Assembly (NCBI RefSeq): GCF_002128405.1
Contig: NZ_NETJ01000001.1
Span: 806,001-870,000 of the forward strand
From: Gottfriedia solisilvae
GTDB lineage: Bacteria; Bacillota; Bacilli; Bacillales; Bacillaceae_G
DNA length: 64,000 bases
Direction of reading: 5' to 3'
The stretch's first letter is position 1, and the number at the start of each line of letters is the position of its first letter. The notes under the pieces are model-generated. The model had not been told where the DNA came from. It did not search any database and saw only the letters and a program-made list of their open reading frames with translations. The translations under genes were made by a program, and so were the position numbers. Below are positions 29,755-40,274 of this stretch, in pieces.

Positions 29755-30388
29755 TGGAACCTAAACCTAGCGAATTGAAAATTATTTCAAAACTATCAGG
29801 ATCAGGAAGTAAGAAGAAATGTCCATTTAATTCCTCATTTTCCTTATCTTCATCGGAAAAGAAAATCGTATCGATGACGATTGCTTCGTCACTAAATTGT
29901 CCTATTTCAATTAAACCGTATGAAATAATTGCTCCAAACATATCGATTGCAAGTGCTGGTACAGTAGGATAAATATTTAAATTAGTAAAATCTGAAAAGG
30001 ATGATAAATATGAACCTATTAATATATTTCCAACTTCTTGTAATACAGATCCAGCTATCGGATTTTGTTCAAGATCTTCTATTTGAAATTTAGGGTCGTG
30101 CGTTAATTGTTTAATGATATTTGAAGCTTGTTCAAGGCTTGTTACAAAGTACATACTACCAGGTGCTTCACCTTCTATGCGGAAGTAGACAGAAGCAACG
30201 ACATTTTCAGCACCACCAACAAGTTCCATCATATCGTTAAACGGCATAATCTTAACATTTGGTACACTCATATCAATCTTCGTATTTAATAGGTTTGACA
30301 GAGCAGTAGCAGCGTGCCCTGCTCCGATATTTCCTATTTCTTTTAAAATATCTAGTTGCAGGGATTTAATCTGTTCTTGAAAGGACAT
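29747..30388 (-). CDS. cheC: CheY-P phosphatase CheC
   Basis: A 213-residue CheC/FliY family phosphatase. Both active-site motifs are intact: ILKEIGNIGAGHAATAL near residues 14-30 and VLQEVGNILIGSYLSSF near 114-130. It dephosphorylates CheY-P and is stimulated by CheD. Overlaps cheW by one base and cheD by eight. Confidence 0.97.
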   Translation of the reverse strand: MSFQEQIKSLQLDILKEIGNIGAGHAATALSNLLNTKIDMSVPNVKIMPFNDMMELVGGAENVVASVYFRIEGEAPGSMYFVTSLEQASNIIKQLTHDPKFQIEDLEQNPIAGSVLQEVGNILIGSYLSSFSDFTNLNIYPTVPALAIDMFGAIISYGLIEIGQFSDEAIVIDTIFFSDEDKENEELNGHFFLLPDPDSFEIIFNSLGLGSNE

Positions 30389-30852
30389 TATTTAACCTCA
30401 ACAACGTTCATTTCTGCATCATCATTTATATCTAAAACTTTTTCTAAATCTAAAATAATAAGAAGTCTTTTATCTAATTTTGCAATTCCTTCAATATAAT
30501 CATGTACTTGTTCACCAACTACTTCAGGTGCACTTTCAACACAATCATTTGGAATATCAATTACATCATTAGCAGAATCTACGATAAATCCTACTTCTTT
30601 ATCTTCAAACGTTACAATAATGATACGCGTGCGCTCATTATATTCTTTTTCTTCTAAATTAAAACGAAGACGTAGATCAATGATCGGTGTAACTACTCCT
30701 CGTAAGTTAATAACACCTTTAACAAAATTGTTAACTTTTGGAACTCGTGTAATGAATTGAATTTTTTCAATCGACTTTACGTTTTTAACCGGTATTCCGT
30801 ATTCCTCATTATTTAAATCAAACACAATTACTTTTTCTACTTGAGACATCAT
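30388..30852 (-). CDS. cheW: Chemotaxis coupling protein CheW
   Basis: A 154-residue CheW coupling receptors to CheA. The conserved RVPKVNNFVKGVINLRG segment lies around residues 36-52. ATG after TAGGAGATAAACGT; 18 bp downstream of cheA. Confidence 0.97.
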   Translation of the reverse strand: MMSQVEKVIVFDLNNEEYGIPVKNVKSIEKIQFITRVPKVNNFVKGVINLRGVVTPIIDLRLRFNLEEKEYNERTRIIIVTFEDKEVGFIVDSANDVIDIPNDCVESAPEVVGEQVHDYIEGIAKLDKRLLIILDLEKVLDINDDAEMNVVEVK

Positions 30853-30870
30853 ACGTTTATCTCCTAACAG

Positions 30871-32889
30871 TTATTTAATTAATGCATTACAATCTAAAAT
30901 TAATGCTACTTGACCGTCACCTAATATAGTTGCTCCTGAAATTGCGAAAACATTTGTTAAATAATTTCCTAAAGATTTAAGAACAATTTCTTGTTGTCCA
31001 ATAAATGAATCAACTACTAAACCAGCAAGTTTGTCACCTTTTCTTACAATGACAACTGATATTCCATCTGTGTTATTTTCTGATTCAACTGGTACATTAA
31101 ATAAATCATTTAAAAACAACAGTGGTACGACTTTCCCACGGAAATCGATTACTTTTTGATTGTGTGCACTCATGATATCTGTCTTTTTAATAAACGCTGT
31201 TTCAATGATTGAAGATAATGGGATTGCGTACTTCTCTTTTTGAAGCTCAACTAACATAACTGAAATAATTGAAAGTGTTAAAGGTAATTGAACTGAGAAT
31301 GTAGTGCCGTGTCCTAAAATAGAATCAACCGATACTGTCCCACCTAATGATTCAATCTTACTTTTTACTACATCTAAGCCTACTCCACGACCTGAAATAT
31401 CAGATAATACTTCAGCAGTAGAGAAACCTGATGCAAAGATCAATTCGAAAACTTGTTTATCTGTTAATGTAGAAGCTTGTTGTTCAGTAACAATTTTATT
31501 TTTAATTGCCTTCTCAAGTACTTTCTCGCGGCTAATTCCAGCTCCATCTTCTTTAACTTCGATAAAGACATGGTTTCCACTATGGAAAGCCTTCAGCTCA
31601 ACAGTACCCGTTTCAGGTTTACCTTTTGAAACACGAACCTCAGGTTTTTCAATTCCATGATCAAGCGCATTTCTAATTAAATGAACTAATGGATCCCCAA
31701 TTTCATCAATTACCGTACGATCAAGCTCAGTTTCAGCACCGATAATTTGTAAATCGATTTTCTTATTTAAGTCTTTTGATAATTGTCTAACCATTCGTGG
31801 GAATCGGTTAAATACTGTATCGATTGGTACCATTCGCATATTTAAGATAATGCTCTGTAAATCACTAGATACACGTGTCATTCTTTCTACTGTTTCCTGT
31901 AGCTCACCATGACTTAAATCTCTAGAAATTTGCTCGAGTCTTCCACGGTCAATGACAAGTTCTTCAAATAAATTCATAAGAATATCTAAGCGTTCAATAT
32001 TTACACGAATCGTTTTACTATTACTTTGAGCCGTTGCTTTATTTTTTTGCTCATTTTCTGGAGCAACCGTTACAGCAACTTCTTTTTTTGCTGCAGCAAT
32101 TTCGTTCATTACTTCTTTTTGTTCATTTTCTTGTTTAATACGGTTTAGATCAAAGCTAGTAATCTCAACATTATGAATCTCAGAAATTTTCATTATTACG
32201 TTTTTTACTTCTGAATTATCGATTTTTGTAATAAATGTAACATAAAAAACGGCATCAAATTGCTCAGTTTCTAATTTATCAACTGAGGGATTACTTTTTA
32301 GAATTTCTCCATTTTGTTCTAATGATTCGAAAACCATAAACGATCGAGCTGCTTTTAAAATACATGATGCTGTTAATTCTACTTTAATTTCAAATACATT
32401 AAAGCCTTGATCCACCGATTGCTCTATAACGGTATAGTCATATTCATCGTACCTTAGAGTCAATTGATCAGATTCATTTTTCACTTCATTTGTTTCTTCT
32501 ACAAATTCTGTGCCTTTTTCGATCGCTGCTAACTTAAGCACGATTTCTTTTACATCTCTTTTACCGTCTCCACCAGTACTAATTGATTCAACCATTGCTT
32601 CTAAATCATCAATTGATTGAAATACCACATCTAATATAGATGAACTTACAGAGATTTTATTATTTCGAATGGCATCTAAAACATTTTCCATTTGATGTGT
32701 TAAATTTGCTAAATCTTCATATCCCATCGTTGCGGACATACCCTTTAAAGTATGTGCACTTCTAAAGATTTCATTTACAATCGCTAAATTAGTAGGTTCT
32801 TTTTCAAGTTCTAATAAATTCTCATTAATATTCTGTAAATGTTCTCTGCTTTCATCTATAAATAAATCTAAATATTGATTTAGTTCCAT
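30871..32889 (-). CDS. cheA: Chemotaxis histidine kinase CheA
   Basis: A 672-residue kinase with all five modules: P1 with the phosphorylated His in RSAHTLKGMSA (near residue 46), a P2 region around 170-260, P3 dimerisation, P4 ATPase (N-box LIRNALDHGIE, G-box GRGVGLDVVKSKI) and a P5 CheW-like domain. It phosphorylates CheY and CheB. ATG 15 bp after cheB. Confidence 0.98.
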   Translation of the reverse strand: MELNQYLDLFIDESREHLQNINENLLELEKEPTNLAIVNEIFRSAHTLKGMSATMGYEDLANLTHQMENVLDAIRNNKISVSSSILDVVFQSIDDLEAMVESISTGGDGKRDVKEIVLKLAAIEKGTEFVEETNEVKNESDQLTLRYDEYDYTVIEQSVDQGFNVFEIKVELTASCILKAARSFMVFESLEQNGEILKSNPSVDKLETEQFDAVFYVTFITKIDNSEVKNVIMKISEIHNVEITSFDLNRIKQENEQKEVMNEIAAAKKEVAVTVAPENEQKNKATAQSNSKTIRVNIERLDILMNLFEELVIDRGRLEQISRDLSHGELQETVERMTRVSSDLQSIILNMRMVPIDTVFNRFPRMVRQLSKDLNKKIDLQIIGAETELDRTVIDEIGDPLVHLIRNALDHGIEKPEVRVSKGKPETGTVELKAFHSGNHVFIEVKEDGAGISREKVLEKAIKNKIVTEQQASTLTDKQVFELIFASGFSTAEVLSDISGRGVGLDVVKSKIESLGGTVSVDSILGHGTTFSVQLPLTLSIISVMLVELQKEKYAIPLSSIIETAFIKKTDIMSAHNQKVIDFRGKVVPLLFLNDLFNVPVESENNTDGISVVIVRKGDKLAGLVVDSFIGQQEIVLKSLGNYLTNVFAISGATILGDGQVALILDCNALIK

Positions 32890-32904
32890 AGTCTTACTCC
32901 CTTA

Positions 32905-34035
32905 TTATTTGGAATGTTTAATTATGGTGTCAGCTACTAGTTGAATAGGTACTACTTCATCTACTACATTTAATAATGCTGCTGCTTTTGGCATCCCAAA
33001 AACAACCGATGTTTCTTCTGATTCTGCGATTGTTGTGCCTTTACATTGCTGTTTTATTAACTTCATACCTTTGGCACCATCTGCTCCCATACCGGTTAAG
33101 ATTGCTGAAGTAATTTCATAGTTTTTTAAACTACTAATTGATTCAAACAATACGTCAACTGAAGGACGATGACCATTTTTAGGTGGTTCCTCAGATAGTT
33201 CTATCAATAATTCATTATTTTTTTGGATCACTTTCATATGAAAACCACCAGGGGCAATGTAAGCTGTTCCATTTGTTACTCTTTCACCATTTTCTGCTTC
33301 TTTCACATGAATTGCAGATAGCTTGTCCAATCGAATTGCCAAGGAGTTTGTAAAACCCGCTGGCATATGCTGCACGATAAGAATCGGTGGTTGGAATCCG
33401 TTAGGAATCTTTGTTAAAACCTCCTGGAGTGCTCGTGGCCCACCTGTAGACGTACCAATGCATACAATTCTATTACTTAGTTTGGTGAACACATTTGTAT
33501 CTGTTGGTTTGGCAATTTGTACCTTATTTTCATTTTTGACTGGTATTTTTGTCTCTTCAACTACAGCTGGAACTTTACTAATTTTACGAATAGGTAGTTT
33601 TGGTGTTTGTTTCGGTAACTGTAATTTATTCAAGTTAACCGTTACAGCCATTTTCACCTTTTTAATAATTTGTTCCGAAACCGTCTCAATATCTAATGAA
33701 ATGGCTCCAGATGGCTTTGGAACAAAGTCAACAGCTCCGTTATCTAAAGCGATAAATGAACTTGTTGCACCTTCTTGCGTTAAGCTTGATAACATAATTA
33801 CTGGCACTGGACATTCTTTCATGATGACTTTTAATGCATCTAAACCATTCATGACAGGCATCTCAATATCAAGTGTTACTACATCAGGCTTTAATTGAAT
33901 TACTTTTTCGATTGCTTCCTTACCGGTTTTTGCTGTACCAATTACATGAATGCCTTCATCAGATGATAATATATTGCCAATCATCTTCCTCATGAAAGCC
34001 GAATCATCGACGACAAGAACATTAATTTTTTTCAA
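32905..34035 (-). CDS. cheB: Chemotaxis methylesterase/deamidase CheB
   Basis: A 376-residue receptor-modifying response regulator. N-terminal receiver with VVDDSAF and DVVTLDIEMP (phospho-Asp near 55), a proline/lysine-rich linker (about 140-185), then the esterase domain with GTSTGGPRAL, QHMPAGF and TGMGADGAKG carrying the catalytic Ser, His and Asp. The start codon is TTG. Follows flhG by 8 bp. Confidence 0.97.
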   Translation of the reverse strand: MKKINVLVVDDSAFMRKMIGNILSSDEGIHVIGTAKTGKEAIEKVIQLKPDVVTLDIEMPVMNGLDALKVIMKECPVPVIMLSSLTQEGATSSFIALDNGAVDFVPKPSGAISLDIETVSEQIIKKVKMAVTVNLNKLQLPKQTPKLPIRKISKVPAVVEETKIPVKNENKVQIAKPTDTNVFTKLSNRIVCIGTSTGGPRALQEVLTKIPNGFQPPILIVQHMPAGFTNSLAIRLDKLSAIHVKEAENGERVTNGTAYIAPGGFHMKVIQKNNELLIELSEEPPKNGHRPSVDVLFESISSLKNYEITSAILTGMGADGAKGMKLIKQQCKGTTIAESEETSVVFGMPKAAALLNVVDEVVPIQLVADTIIKHSK

Positions 34036-34043
34036 TTAAACCA

Positions 34044-34898
34044 CTACCTTTTTAAAAATAGAGATTTCATACGATGTATAAAGGAATGTGACGGTTGTTC
34101 ATTAAAATCCTCGTTTACGTATTTTTTGCTAATAAATTCTATATTTTTTGATGGCTGACTAGATGGTGTATGTAAAATAAATGGTTTTTGTGAAATAACC
34201 GCTTTTCTTACACTTGGATCATCACAAATCATCCCTAATAGATTTACTTCGACATTCATAAAATGTTTGATTGCATGACCTAATCTTAAATGAACAGATT
34301 CTCCTTCTTTCTGAGAATTTATTCTATTTATCACCATAGATAGTTTAGCGCTTACTTGATTAAGTACTAGATGTTTAATCATTGCATATGCATCCATTAT
34401 TGCAGTAGGCTCAGGGGTAGTTATTACAATGATTTCATGCATTGCAGAAAGTAATTTTATTGTTTGTTCACTTACTCCTGCACCCATATCAAAAATGATA
34501 TAATCAAACTCTTCCATTGCATCATCTAACTCATTAAATAAATGTGAAAGTTTAGTTTCACTTAATGAAAAAATGCTTGATAAACCCGAGCCTCCAGATA
34601 TATATTTCAACCCAATTGGCCCTATATTCATAATATCACGAATCGTCAAATTTTTATCAAAAATGTCAATAATTGATAAATTAGTCACGGTTCCTAATAG
34701 GACATCAATATTACCCATCCCTACATCAAAATCCAGTAATAATACCTTTTTATTTTTTTGACATAAGGAAATGGCAAAATTCAAGCTAAAATTTGATTTT
34801 CCAACCCCGCCTTTTCCACTAACAATACCAATCACTTTACTTTTTGGTTGTTTTGCAAATTGTAACTTTTCCCTTAAATTTGCCGCTTGGTCACTCAT
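34044..34898 (-). CDS. flhG: MinD-like ATPase FlhG (YlxH)
   Basis: A 284-residue ParA/MinD-type ATPase that stimulates the FlhF GTPase and helps set flagellar number and place. Deviant Walker A VSGKGGVGKSNFSLNF near residues 26-41; the N-terminal activator helix (AANLREKLQFAK) is present. Overlaps flhF by four bases (ATGA). Confidence 0.96.
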   Translation of the reverse strand: MSDQAANLREKLQFAKQPKSKVIGIVSGKGGVGKSNFSLNFAISLCQKNKKVLLLDFDVGMGNIDVLLGTVTNLSIIDIFDKNLTIRDIMNIGPIGLKYISGGSGLSSIFSLSETKLSHLFNELDDAMEEFDYIIFDMGAGVSEQTIKLLSAMHEIIVITTPEPTAIMDAYAMIKHLVLNQVSAKLSMVINRINSQKEGESVHLRLGHAIKHFMNVEVNLLGMICDDPSVRKAVISQKPFILHTPSSQPSKNIEFISKKYVNEDFNEQPSHSFIHRMKSLFLKR

Positions 34899-36079
34899 AG
34901 CTGAACTTCCTTTGCTAGGATCGAATAAACTTTATTAGGGCTTCCTTCCATGATATCGTCTGGAACATTTTGACCATTTGTTAAGTAAGCCACCCCAACT
35001 TGTTTTTCGACCATAAAGTTTAACATCGAGCCGTATGATTCTGTTTCGTCAACTTTAGAAAAAATCACTTTATTAATAGGAACCGAGTGAAATTGCTCAT
35101 AAATCTTTTTCATATCTTTGTACTTTGATGTTAATGCAAGTACTAAATACGTTTCCAATTCATTAAAATCAATAATTTTCTTCAATTCAGTAACGTATTT
35201 CTCATCACGGAAATTTCGTCCTGAAGTATCGATTAATACTAGATCATATCCTTCAAATTTGTCTTTTGCATGCTTAAAATCTTCTAAGTTATAACAAACC
35301 TCAATTGGCACACCAAGGATTGTTGCATATGTTTTTAATTGATCTATGGCAGCAATTCTATATGTGTCAGTCGTAATAAATGCAACTTTTTTTCGATATT
35401 TTAATACTGCTTCAGCTGCGATTTTAGCAAGTGTTGTTGTTTTACCGACTCCAGTAGGTCCTACTACATTCACATATCTAATATCATCATGTTTATGACC
35501 AAATTCTAAATCGTTAATTTTCGTCATGATTGATGACTTTAACCATTCATTAATTTGCTCTTTTGAAACTTGATTTGATAAAAGTGCCATTCTAGGCTTG
35601 ATTTCTGAAATGAATTCTTCAGTCAGTTCTTCTAGAATATCTTGATCCATTAATTTGGTTTTTAGGTCCTCTACTAATGGATGGAGCGCCTCATCCCCAG
35701 ACTGATCATTGCTCATTTTTGTAATCATTGATTTCAGTTGTTTCATTTCTTTCAGAAGATTATCATGCTCCAAATCTTCTTTTTGTTTTTCCTTTTTTGG
35801 TATAACGTTTTCTTCTTCTTTTATTAATGGAACAAGATCATCTATTTGACTTTGAAATGTAACTGTTTTTGGTTGCTCTTTTTGAGTTGTCGTTTTTGGA
35901 GCTGCTTGATTTTGATCTAAAGCAGCTATTAATTCTATTTTCTTTTTAGCAAAGAAACCAAATACGCCACCTTCTTGAATGACTCTTGAATTTAGAATGA
36001 CAGCATTTTGTCCAAGTTCTTCGGTTACCTTTTTCATTGCTTCAGCCATAGTGGGTGCAATAATTTTTTTTACTCTCAT
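34895..36079 (-). CDS. flhF: SRP-type GTPase FlhF
   Basis: A 394-residue SRP-family GTPase for flagellar placement. A basic and variable N-terminal domain (about residues 1-130), an N domain, then the G domain with [14 protein letters not shown] (near 207), TTDTYRIAAIDQL and DTSGR. Overlaps flhA and flhG by four bases each (ATGA junctions). Confidence 0.97.
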   Translation of the reverse strand: MRVKKIIAPTMAEAMKKVTEELGQNAVILNSRVIQEGGVFGFFAKKKIELIAALDQNQAAPKTTTQKEQPKTVTFQSQIDDLVPLIKEEENVIPKKEKQKEDLEHDNLLKEMKQLKSMITKMSNDQSGDEALHPLVEDLKTKLMDQDILEELTEEFISEIKPRMALLSNQVSKEQINEWLKSSIMTKINDLEFGHKHDDIRYVNVVGPTGVGKTTTLAKIAAEAVLKYRKKVAFITTDTYRIAAIDQLKTYATILGVPIEVCYNLEDFKHAKDKFEGYDLVLIDTSGRNFRDEKYVTELKKIIDFNELETYLVLALTSKYKDMKKIYEQFHSVPINKVIFSKVDETESYGSMLNFMVEKQVGVAYLTNGQNVPDDIMEGSPNKVYSILAKEVQL

Positions 36080-38112
36080 CCTACTCTCACAACTCCTACG
36101 CTTTGAACTTCTAGATCTGCATCCAATTCATTATATGAAAGGACTGGAAGTGTCGGCATATATCTTTCCACCAACTGTTTTACATACATTCTTATTGCAG
36201 GAGAACATAATAAAATTGGCTGTTGCTGTGCAATTGACATTTCTTCAACTTCTTTATTTACGGCCTTGATGAATTCCCCTGAAGTATCTGGATCAATTGA
36301 TAAATATGAGCCATGCTCTGATTGAGTAATAGAATCAGCTATAATTTTTTCAACCTTACCAGATAAAGTAATTACTTTTAGAGATTCATTAGATTGACTG
36401 AATTGACTTGTAATTTGTCTAGCTAGTGCTTGTCTCACATATTCTGTTAACACTTCTGGATCAGTCGTGTATCTACCATAATCAGCCAAAGCCTCAAAAA
36501 TTACTGGTAGATTTCTAATAGAAACTTTTTCTTTTAATAGTTTGCCTAAAACTTTTTGAATATCTCCAATTGATAGTGGATTTGGTGTTACTTCATCTAC
36601 TAAGATAGAATAGTTTTCTTTTAAATGATCTATTAAATTCTTCGTTTCTTGTCTACCTAATAATTCATGCGCGTAACTCTTAATGATTTCTGTAATATGA
36701 GTTGATACAACTGAAGGCGGATCTACAACTGTATAGTTAAACATTTCCGCTCTTTCTCTCATTTCTTCTGAAATCCATTTTGCTGGTAATCCAAACGAAG
36801 GTTCAAATGTATCAATACCTATAATTGAAGGTTCGTCATATCCAGGATTTAGTGCTAGATAATGGTCTAGTAATAACTCACCATGTGCAACTTCATTTCC
36901 TTTGATCTTTAAGACGTATTCGTTTGGTTGAAGTTGGATATTATCCCTTATTCGAACAACTGGGATGACTAATCCTAGTTCGATTGCTAATTGTCTTCTA
37001 ATCATTACAATTCGATCTAAGAGGTCTCCACCTTGATTCGTATCAGCTAATGGAATTAATCCATAACCGAATTCAAACTCTATTGGATCAACCTGTAGTA
37101 ATTTAACAACACTTTCAGGTGCTTTTAGATCATTCGTGACAATTTCTTCTTGCTGTTCTTCTATTACAGTTTCATCGACAACTGGTTTTCTAGATAATTG
37201 ATAAGCACCAAACGCTAGTAGTGCACCAATTGGAAGTGTAACGATATCATTTAACGGTGTTACTAAACCTAATAAGGTAATTGAACCTGCTGAAATATAT
37301 AATAATGTTGGATAAGCTAATAATTGTCCCGTTAAGTCCGTTGCTAGATTGTCTTCTGAACCAGAACGTGTAACCATAATACCTGTTGCAGTTGAAATTA
37401 ATAGCGCAGGAATCTGACTTACAATCCCATCACCAACAGTTAATGTCGTGAATTGTTTTGCTGCTTCAGCAAAGCTTAAGTCCAATTGAACGACACCTAT
37501 AATCATCCCTACGGCAATATTTATGATAACAATAATAATAGTTGCAATTGCATCACCTTTTACAAACTTACTTGCTCCATCCATCGATCCATAAAAGTCT
37601 GCTTCTCTAGAAACCTTTGTTCTTCTCTCTCTTGCTTGTACTTCAGTAATCATGCCTGCATTTAAATCAGCATCTATACTCATCTGTTTACCTGGCATCG
37701 CATCAAGTGTAAATCTTGCTGCTACCTCAGATACACGTTCAGAACCTTTCGTGATAACGATAAACTGAATAATAATTAAGATTAAGAACACTACAAAACC
37801 GACAATCGCATTTCCGCTTGTAACGAAATTCCCGAACGTTTCTACAACATTACCACCATGTCCCGTTGTCAGGATTGCCCTTGTTGTAGATACGTTCAAA
37901 CCAATTCTAAACAAAGTTAAGATTAATAACAGTGATGGAAACACAGAAAATTCAAGTGATTCTTTTACATTCATTGAAAGTAATAAAACAATAAGTGCTA
38001 TTGACATATTTAGCATGATTAGAAAACTAATTAACCATGTTGGTAAAGGAATAACTAACATGACAACGATAAATATTACACTGATAAGCACTGTTAAGTT
38101 CTTTGCTGACAT
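36076..38112 (-). CDS. flhA: Flagellar export gate protein FlhA
   Basis: A 678-residue FHIPEP family protein with about eight N-terminal membrane segments, the cytoplasmic signature RRTKVSREADFYGSMDGASK near residues 152-171, and a large C-terminal domain that docks export substrates and chaperones. It forms the proton-driven export gate with FlhB. Twelve bp after flhB. Confidence 0.98.
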   Translation of the reverse strand: MSAKNLTVLISVIFIVVMLVIPLPTWLISFLIMLNMSIALIVLLLSMNVKESLEFSVFPSLLLILTLFRIGLNVSTTRAILTTGHGGNVVETFGNFVTSGNAIVGFVVFLILIIIQFIVITKGSERVSEVAARFTLDAMPGKQMSIDADLNAGMITEVQARERRTKVSREADFYGSMDGASKFVKGDAIATIIIVIINIAVGMIIGVVQLDLSFAEAAKQFTTLTVGDGIVSQIPALLISTATGIMVTRSGSEDNLATDLTGQLLAYPTLLYISAGSITLLGLVTPLNDIVTLPIGALLAFGAYQLSRKPVVDETVIEEQQEEIVTNDLKAPESVVKLLQVDPIEFEFGYGLIPLADTNQGGDLLDRIVMIRRQLAIELGLVIPVVRIRDNIQLQPNEYVLKIKGNEVAHGELLLDHYLALNPGYDEPSIIGIDTFEPSFGLPAKWISEEMRERAEMFNYTVVDPPSVVSTHITEIIKSYAHELLGRQETKNLIDHLKENYSILVDEVTPNPLSIGDIQKVLGKLLKEKVSIRNLPVIFEALADYGRYTTDPEVLTEYVRQALARQITSQFSQSNESLKVITLSGKVEKIIADSITQSEHGSYLSIDPDTSGEFIKAVNKEVEEMSIAQQQPILLCSPAIRMYVKQLVERYMPTLPVLSYNELDADLEVQSVGVVRVG

Positions 38113-38124
38113 TAGTTTCTCCCC

Positions 38125-39207
38125 TTAAATCTTTCTTTTCAACTTATAAACATATGCCAATATTTCGGCAATTGCTTTAAAAAACTCTTCTGGTACTTCA
38201 TCTCCAATGTCCGTTTGTGCATATAGCGCTCGAGCAAGGGGACGATTTTCAATCATTACAATATCATGTGCTTTTGCGATTTCTCTAATTTTTAATGCTA
38301 GGAAATCTACTCCTTTTGCTATGACAAATGGAGCATCTCTTTTTTCCTCATCATATTTAAGCGCAACTGCATAATGAGTAGGATTTGTAATGATTACATC
38401 TGCATTTGGAATTTCCTGCATCATTCGACGCATCGCGATTTCCCTTTGCTTTTGTTTAATTTTAGATTTAATCAGTGGATCCCCTTCTGATTTTTTATAC
38501 TCATCTTTGATATCTTGCTTTGACATTCTAATATTTTTCTCGAAATCAAAACGCTGATAAAACAAATCAAGTACACCCAAAATAAACAAGGAAGCTGAAG
38601 CAAATATTCCACTTTTGACGACTAAATTATAAATCGTTTCTGCAACTTCCCTAATACTAATAAAGGGTAAATTTAATAACTCCTGTTTACTTTGCCAGAT
38701 GATATAAAATGTTGCAGCACCTACAATCGTTATTTTCAATAATGATTTGACCAATTCTACGATTGCTCTTAAAGAATAAATCTTTTTAAAACCTTGTATT
38801 GGATTTAAGTTACTAAACTTTACATTAATTGCTTCTGTCGAAAACATAAAACCAACTTGCGATATATTAGCTACGATAGCAGCAATAAAAGCAACTCCTA
38901 AAAAAGGACCAATTAAAATTAAAATTTGCATGTAAATTTTAGATAGCACTGAACTAGCATTCTGATTAGAAATATCTTTTAATAAATTATGTTCCAGATA
39001 GTCCTTCATCACATGCTCAAATTGGTCAAAAAGAAACTGTCGACCAAATAGTAAAAAGAGAAACATGGAAAGTAAAATCACAGCTGTATTAATCTCTACG
39101 CTTTTAGCTACCTGCCCTTTTTTCTTCGTTTCTTCCCTCTTTTTGGGGGTTGCTTTCTCAGTTTTTTCCCCAGAAAAAAGTTGTAAATTTAGTTTAATTT
39201 GCGCCAT
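38125..39207 (-). CDS. flhB: Flagellar export switch protein FlhB
   Basis: A 360-residue membrane protein with the N-terminal FSGEKTEKATPKKR, four membrane segments and the autocleavage motif NPTH (in VIITNPTHYAVAL) controlling the rod/hook-to-filament switch. The start ATG at 39207 follows GGAGG and gives the B. subtilis length. Its start lies within the end of fliR. Confidence 0.97.
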   Translation of the reverse strand: MAQIKLNLQLFSGEKTEKATPKKREETKKKGQVAKSVEINTAVILLSMFLFLLFGRQFLFDQFEHVMKDYLEHNLLKDISNQNASSVLSKIYMQILILIGPFLGVAFIAAIVANISQVGFMFSTEAINVKFSNLNPIQGFKKIYSLRAIVELVKSLLKITIVGAATFYIIWQSKQELLNLPFISIREVAETIYNLVVKSGIFASASLFILGVLDLFYQRFDFEKNIRMSKQDIKDEYKKSEGDPLIKSKIKQKQREIAMRRMMQEIPNADVIITNPTHYAVALKYDEEKRDAPFVIAKGVDFLALKIREIAKAHDIVMIENRPLARALYAQTDIGDEVPEEFFKAIAEILAYVYKLKRKI

Positions 39208-39208
39208 T

Positions 39209-39985
39209 TTAAATTCCTCCAATTAGCTGGATGAGGGAATTTGTTGATTGTACAACTAATTCAAATAAATGCTGAACTAATATCATCATTGTTGGTAAAC
39301 CGATGATTAATAAGATAAAAGCAATAATCACTTTAAGTGGAAGGCCAACAACAAAAATATTCAATTGTGGAACAATTCTCGTTAAAATACCTAATGCAAT
39401 ATCTACTAAAAATAATGATGCGACAATTGGTAGCGCCATTTGAAATGCAATCACAAACATTGCGATAAAAATTTTTACAACTTCAAGCACAAATTCCTCA
39501 TGACCAATGGGTAATCCTGTCGAATTTACAGGAATAATTTTGAAGCTATTTATGATCCCTTGTAGTAAAAGATGGTGTGCATTTACCGATAATAAAAATA
39601 GGATCGTAATTGCATTTAAAAATTGAGCTGTAATTGGATTTTGCATACCCGTTTGAGGATCAAATACACTAGCCATTGAAAATCCGACTTGAAAATCGAT
39701 TAATCCTCCAGCGATTTGTATCGCTGACATAACAATAAATGCAATCAATCCGAGTGCTAAACCGATTACTGCTTCTTTCATCAATAAAAAAAGATAATTA
39801 TCAATGTTTAGTAGTGGTTGTTGCTCGACAAGAAAAAATGCAATATAGCTTGTAAAGAAAGAAAATCCCACTTTATGACTTGTCGGTATCGATCTATTCG
39901 AAAAAATCGGAACTGAGACAAAAAAACTTGAGATCCTAACAAAAATTAATAGAAATGCTGGTATGCTTTGATATAAAGTCTCCAT
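39209..39985 (-). CDS. fliR: Flagellar export membrane protein FliR
   Basis: A 258-residue hydrophobic protein of the FliPQR export channel, with about six membrane segments and the conserved GFSMASVFDPQTGMQNPIT region. Spacing to fliQ is 5 bp. Confidence 0.96.
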   Translation of the reverse strand: METLYQSIPAFLLIFVRISSFFVSVPIFSNRSIPTSHKVGFSFFTSYIAFFLVEQQPLLNIDNYLFLLMKEAVIGLALGLIAFIVMSAIQIAGGLIDFQVGFSMASVFDPQTGMQNPITAQFLNAITILFLLSVNAHHLLLQGIINSFKIIPVNSTGLPIGHEEFVLEVVKIFIAMFVIAFQMALPIVASLFLVDIALGILTRIVPQLNIFVVGLPLKVIIAFILLIIGLPTMMILVQHLFELVVQSTNSLIQLIGGI

Positions 39986-39990
39986 TTTTA

Positions 39991-40260
39991 TTAACCTACG
40001 AAGTTATTCAAATTACTAAAAATTTGAAATGTAAATTCTACTAATTTAGTTAACATCCAAGGTCCAAAGAAAATCAGTGCGACTAATATAGCAACTATTT
40101 TTGGTATAAATGCTAGTGTTTGCTCTTGAATTTGGGTTGTTGCTTGAAAAATACTGACAATCAAACCAATTACTAAAGCAATAATTAGTAATGGACCACT
40201 CACAATAAATAATGTATAGATTGCCTTTTGAGCAATTGTTATAACGAATTCTTGACTCAT
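39991..40260 (-). CDS. fliQ: Flagellar export membrane protein FliQ
   Basis: An 89-residue protein with two membrane helices and the conserved QATTQIQEQTLAFIPKI segment between them. Part of the FliPQR pore. Fourteen bp after fliP. Confidence 0.96.
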   Translation of the reverse strand: MSQEFVITIAQKAIYTLFIVSGPLLIIALVIGLIVSIFQATTQIQEQTLAFIPKIVAILVALIFFGPWMLTKLVEFTFQIFSNLNNFVG

Positions 40261-40274
40261 TTTTCAGTTCACCT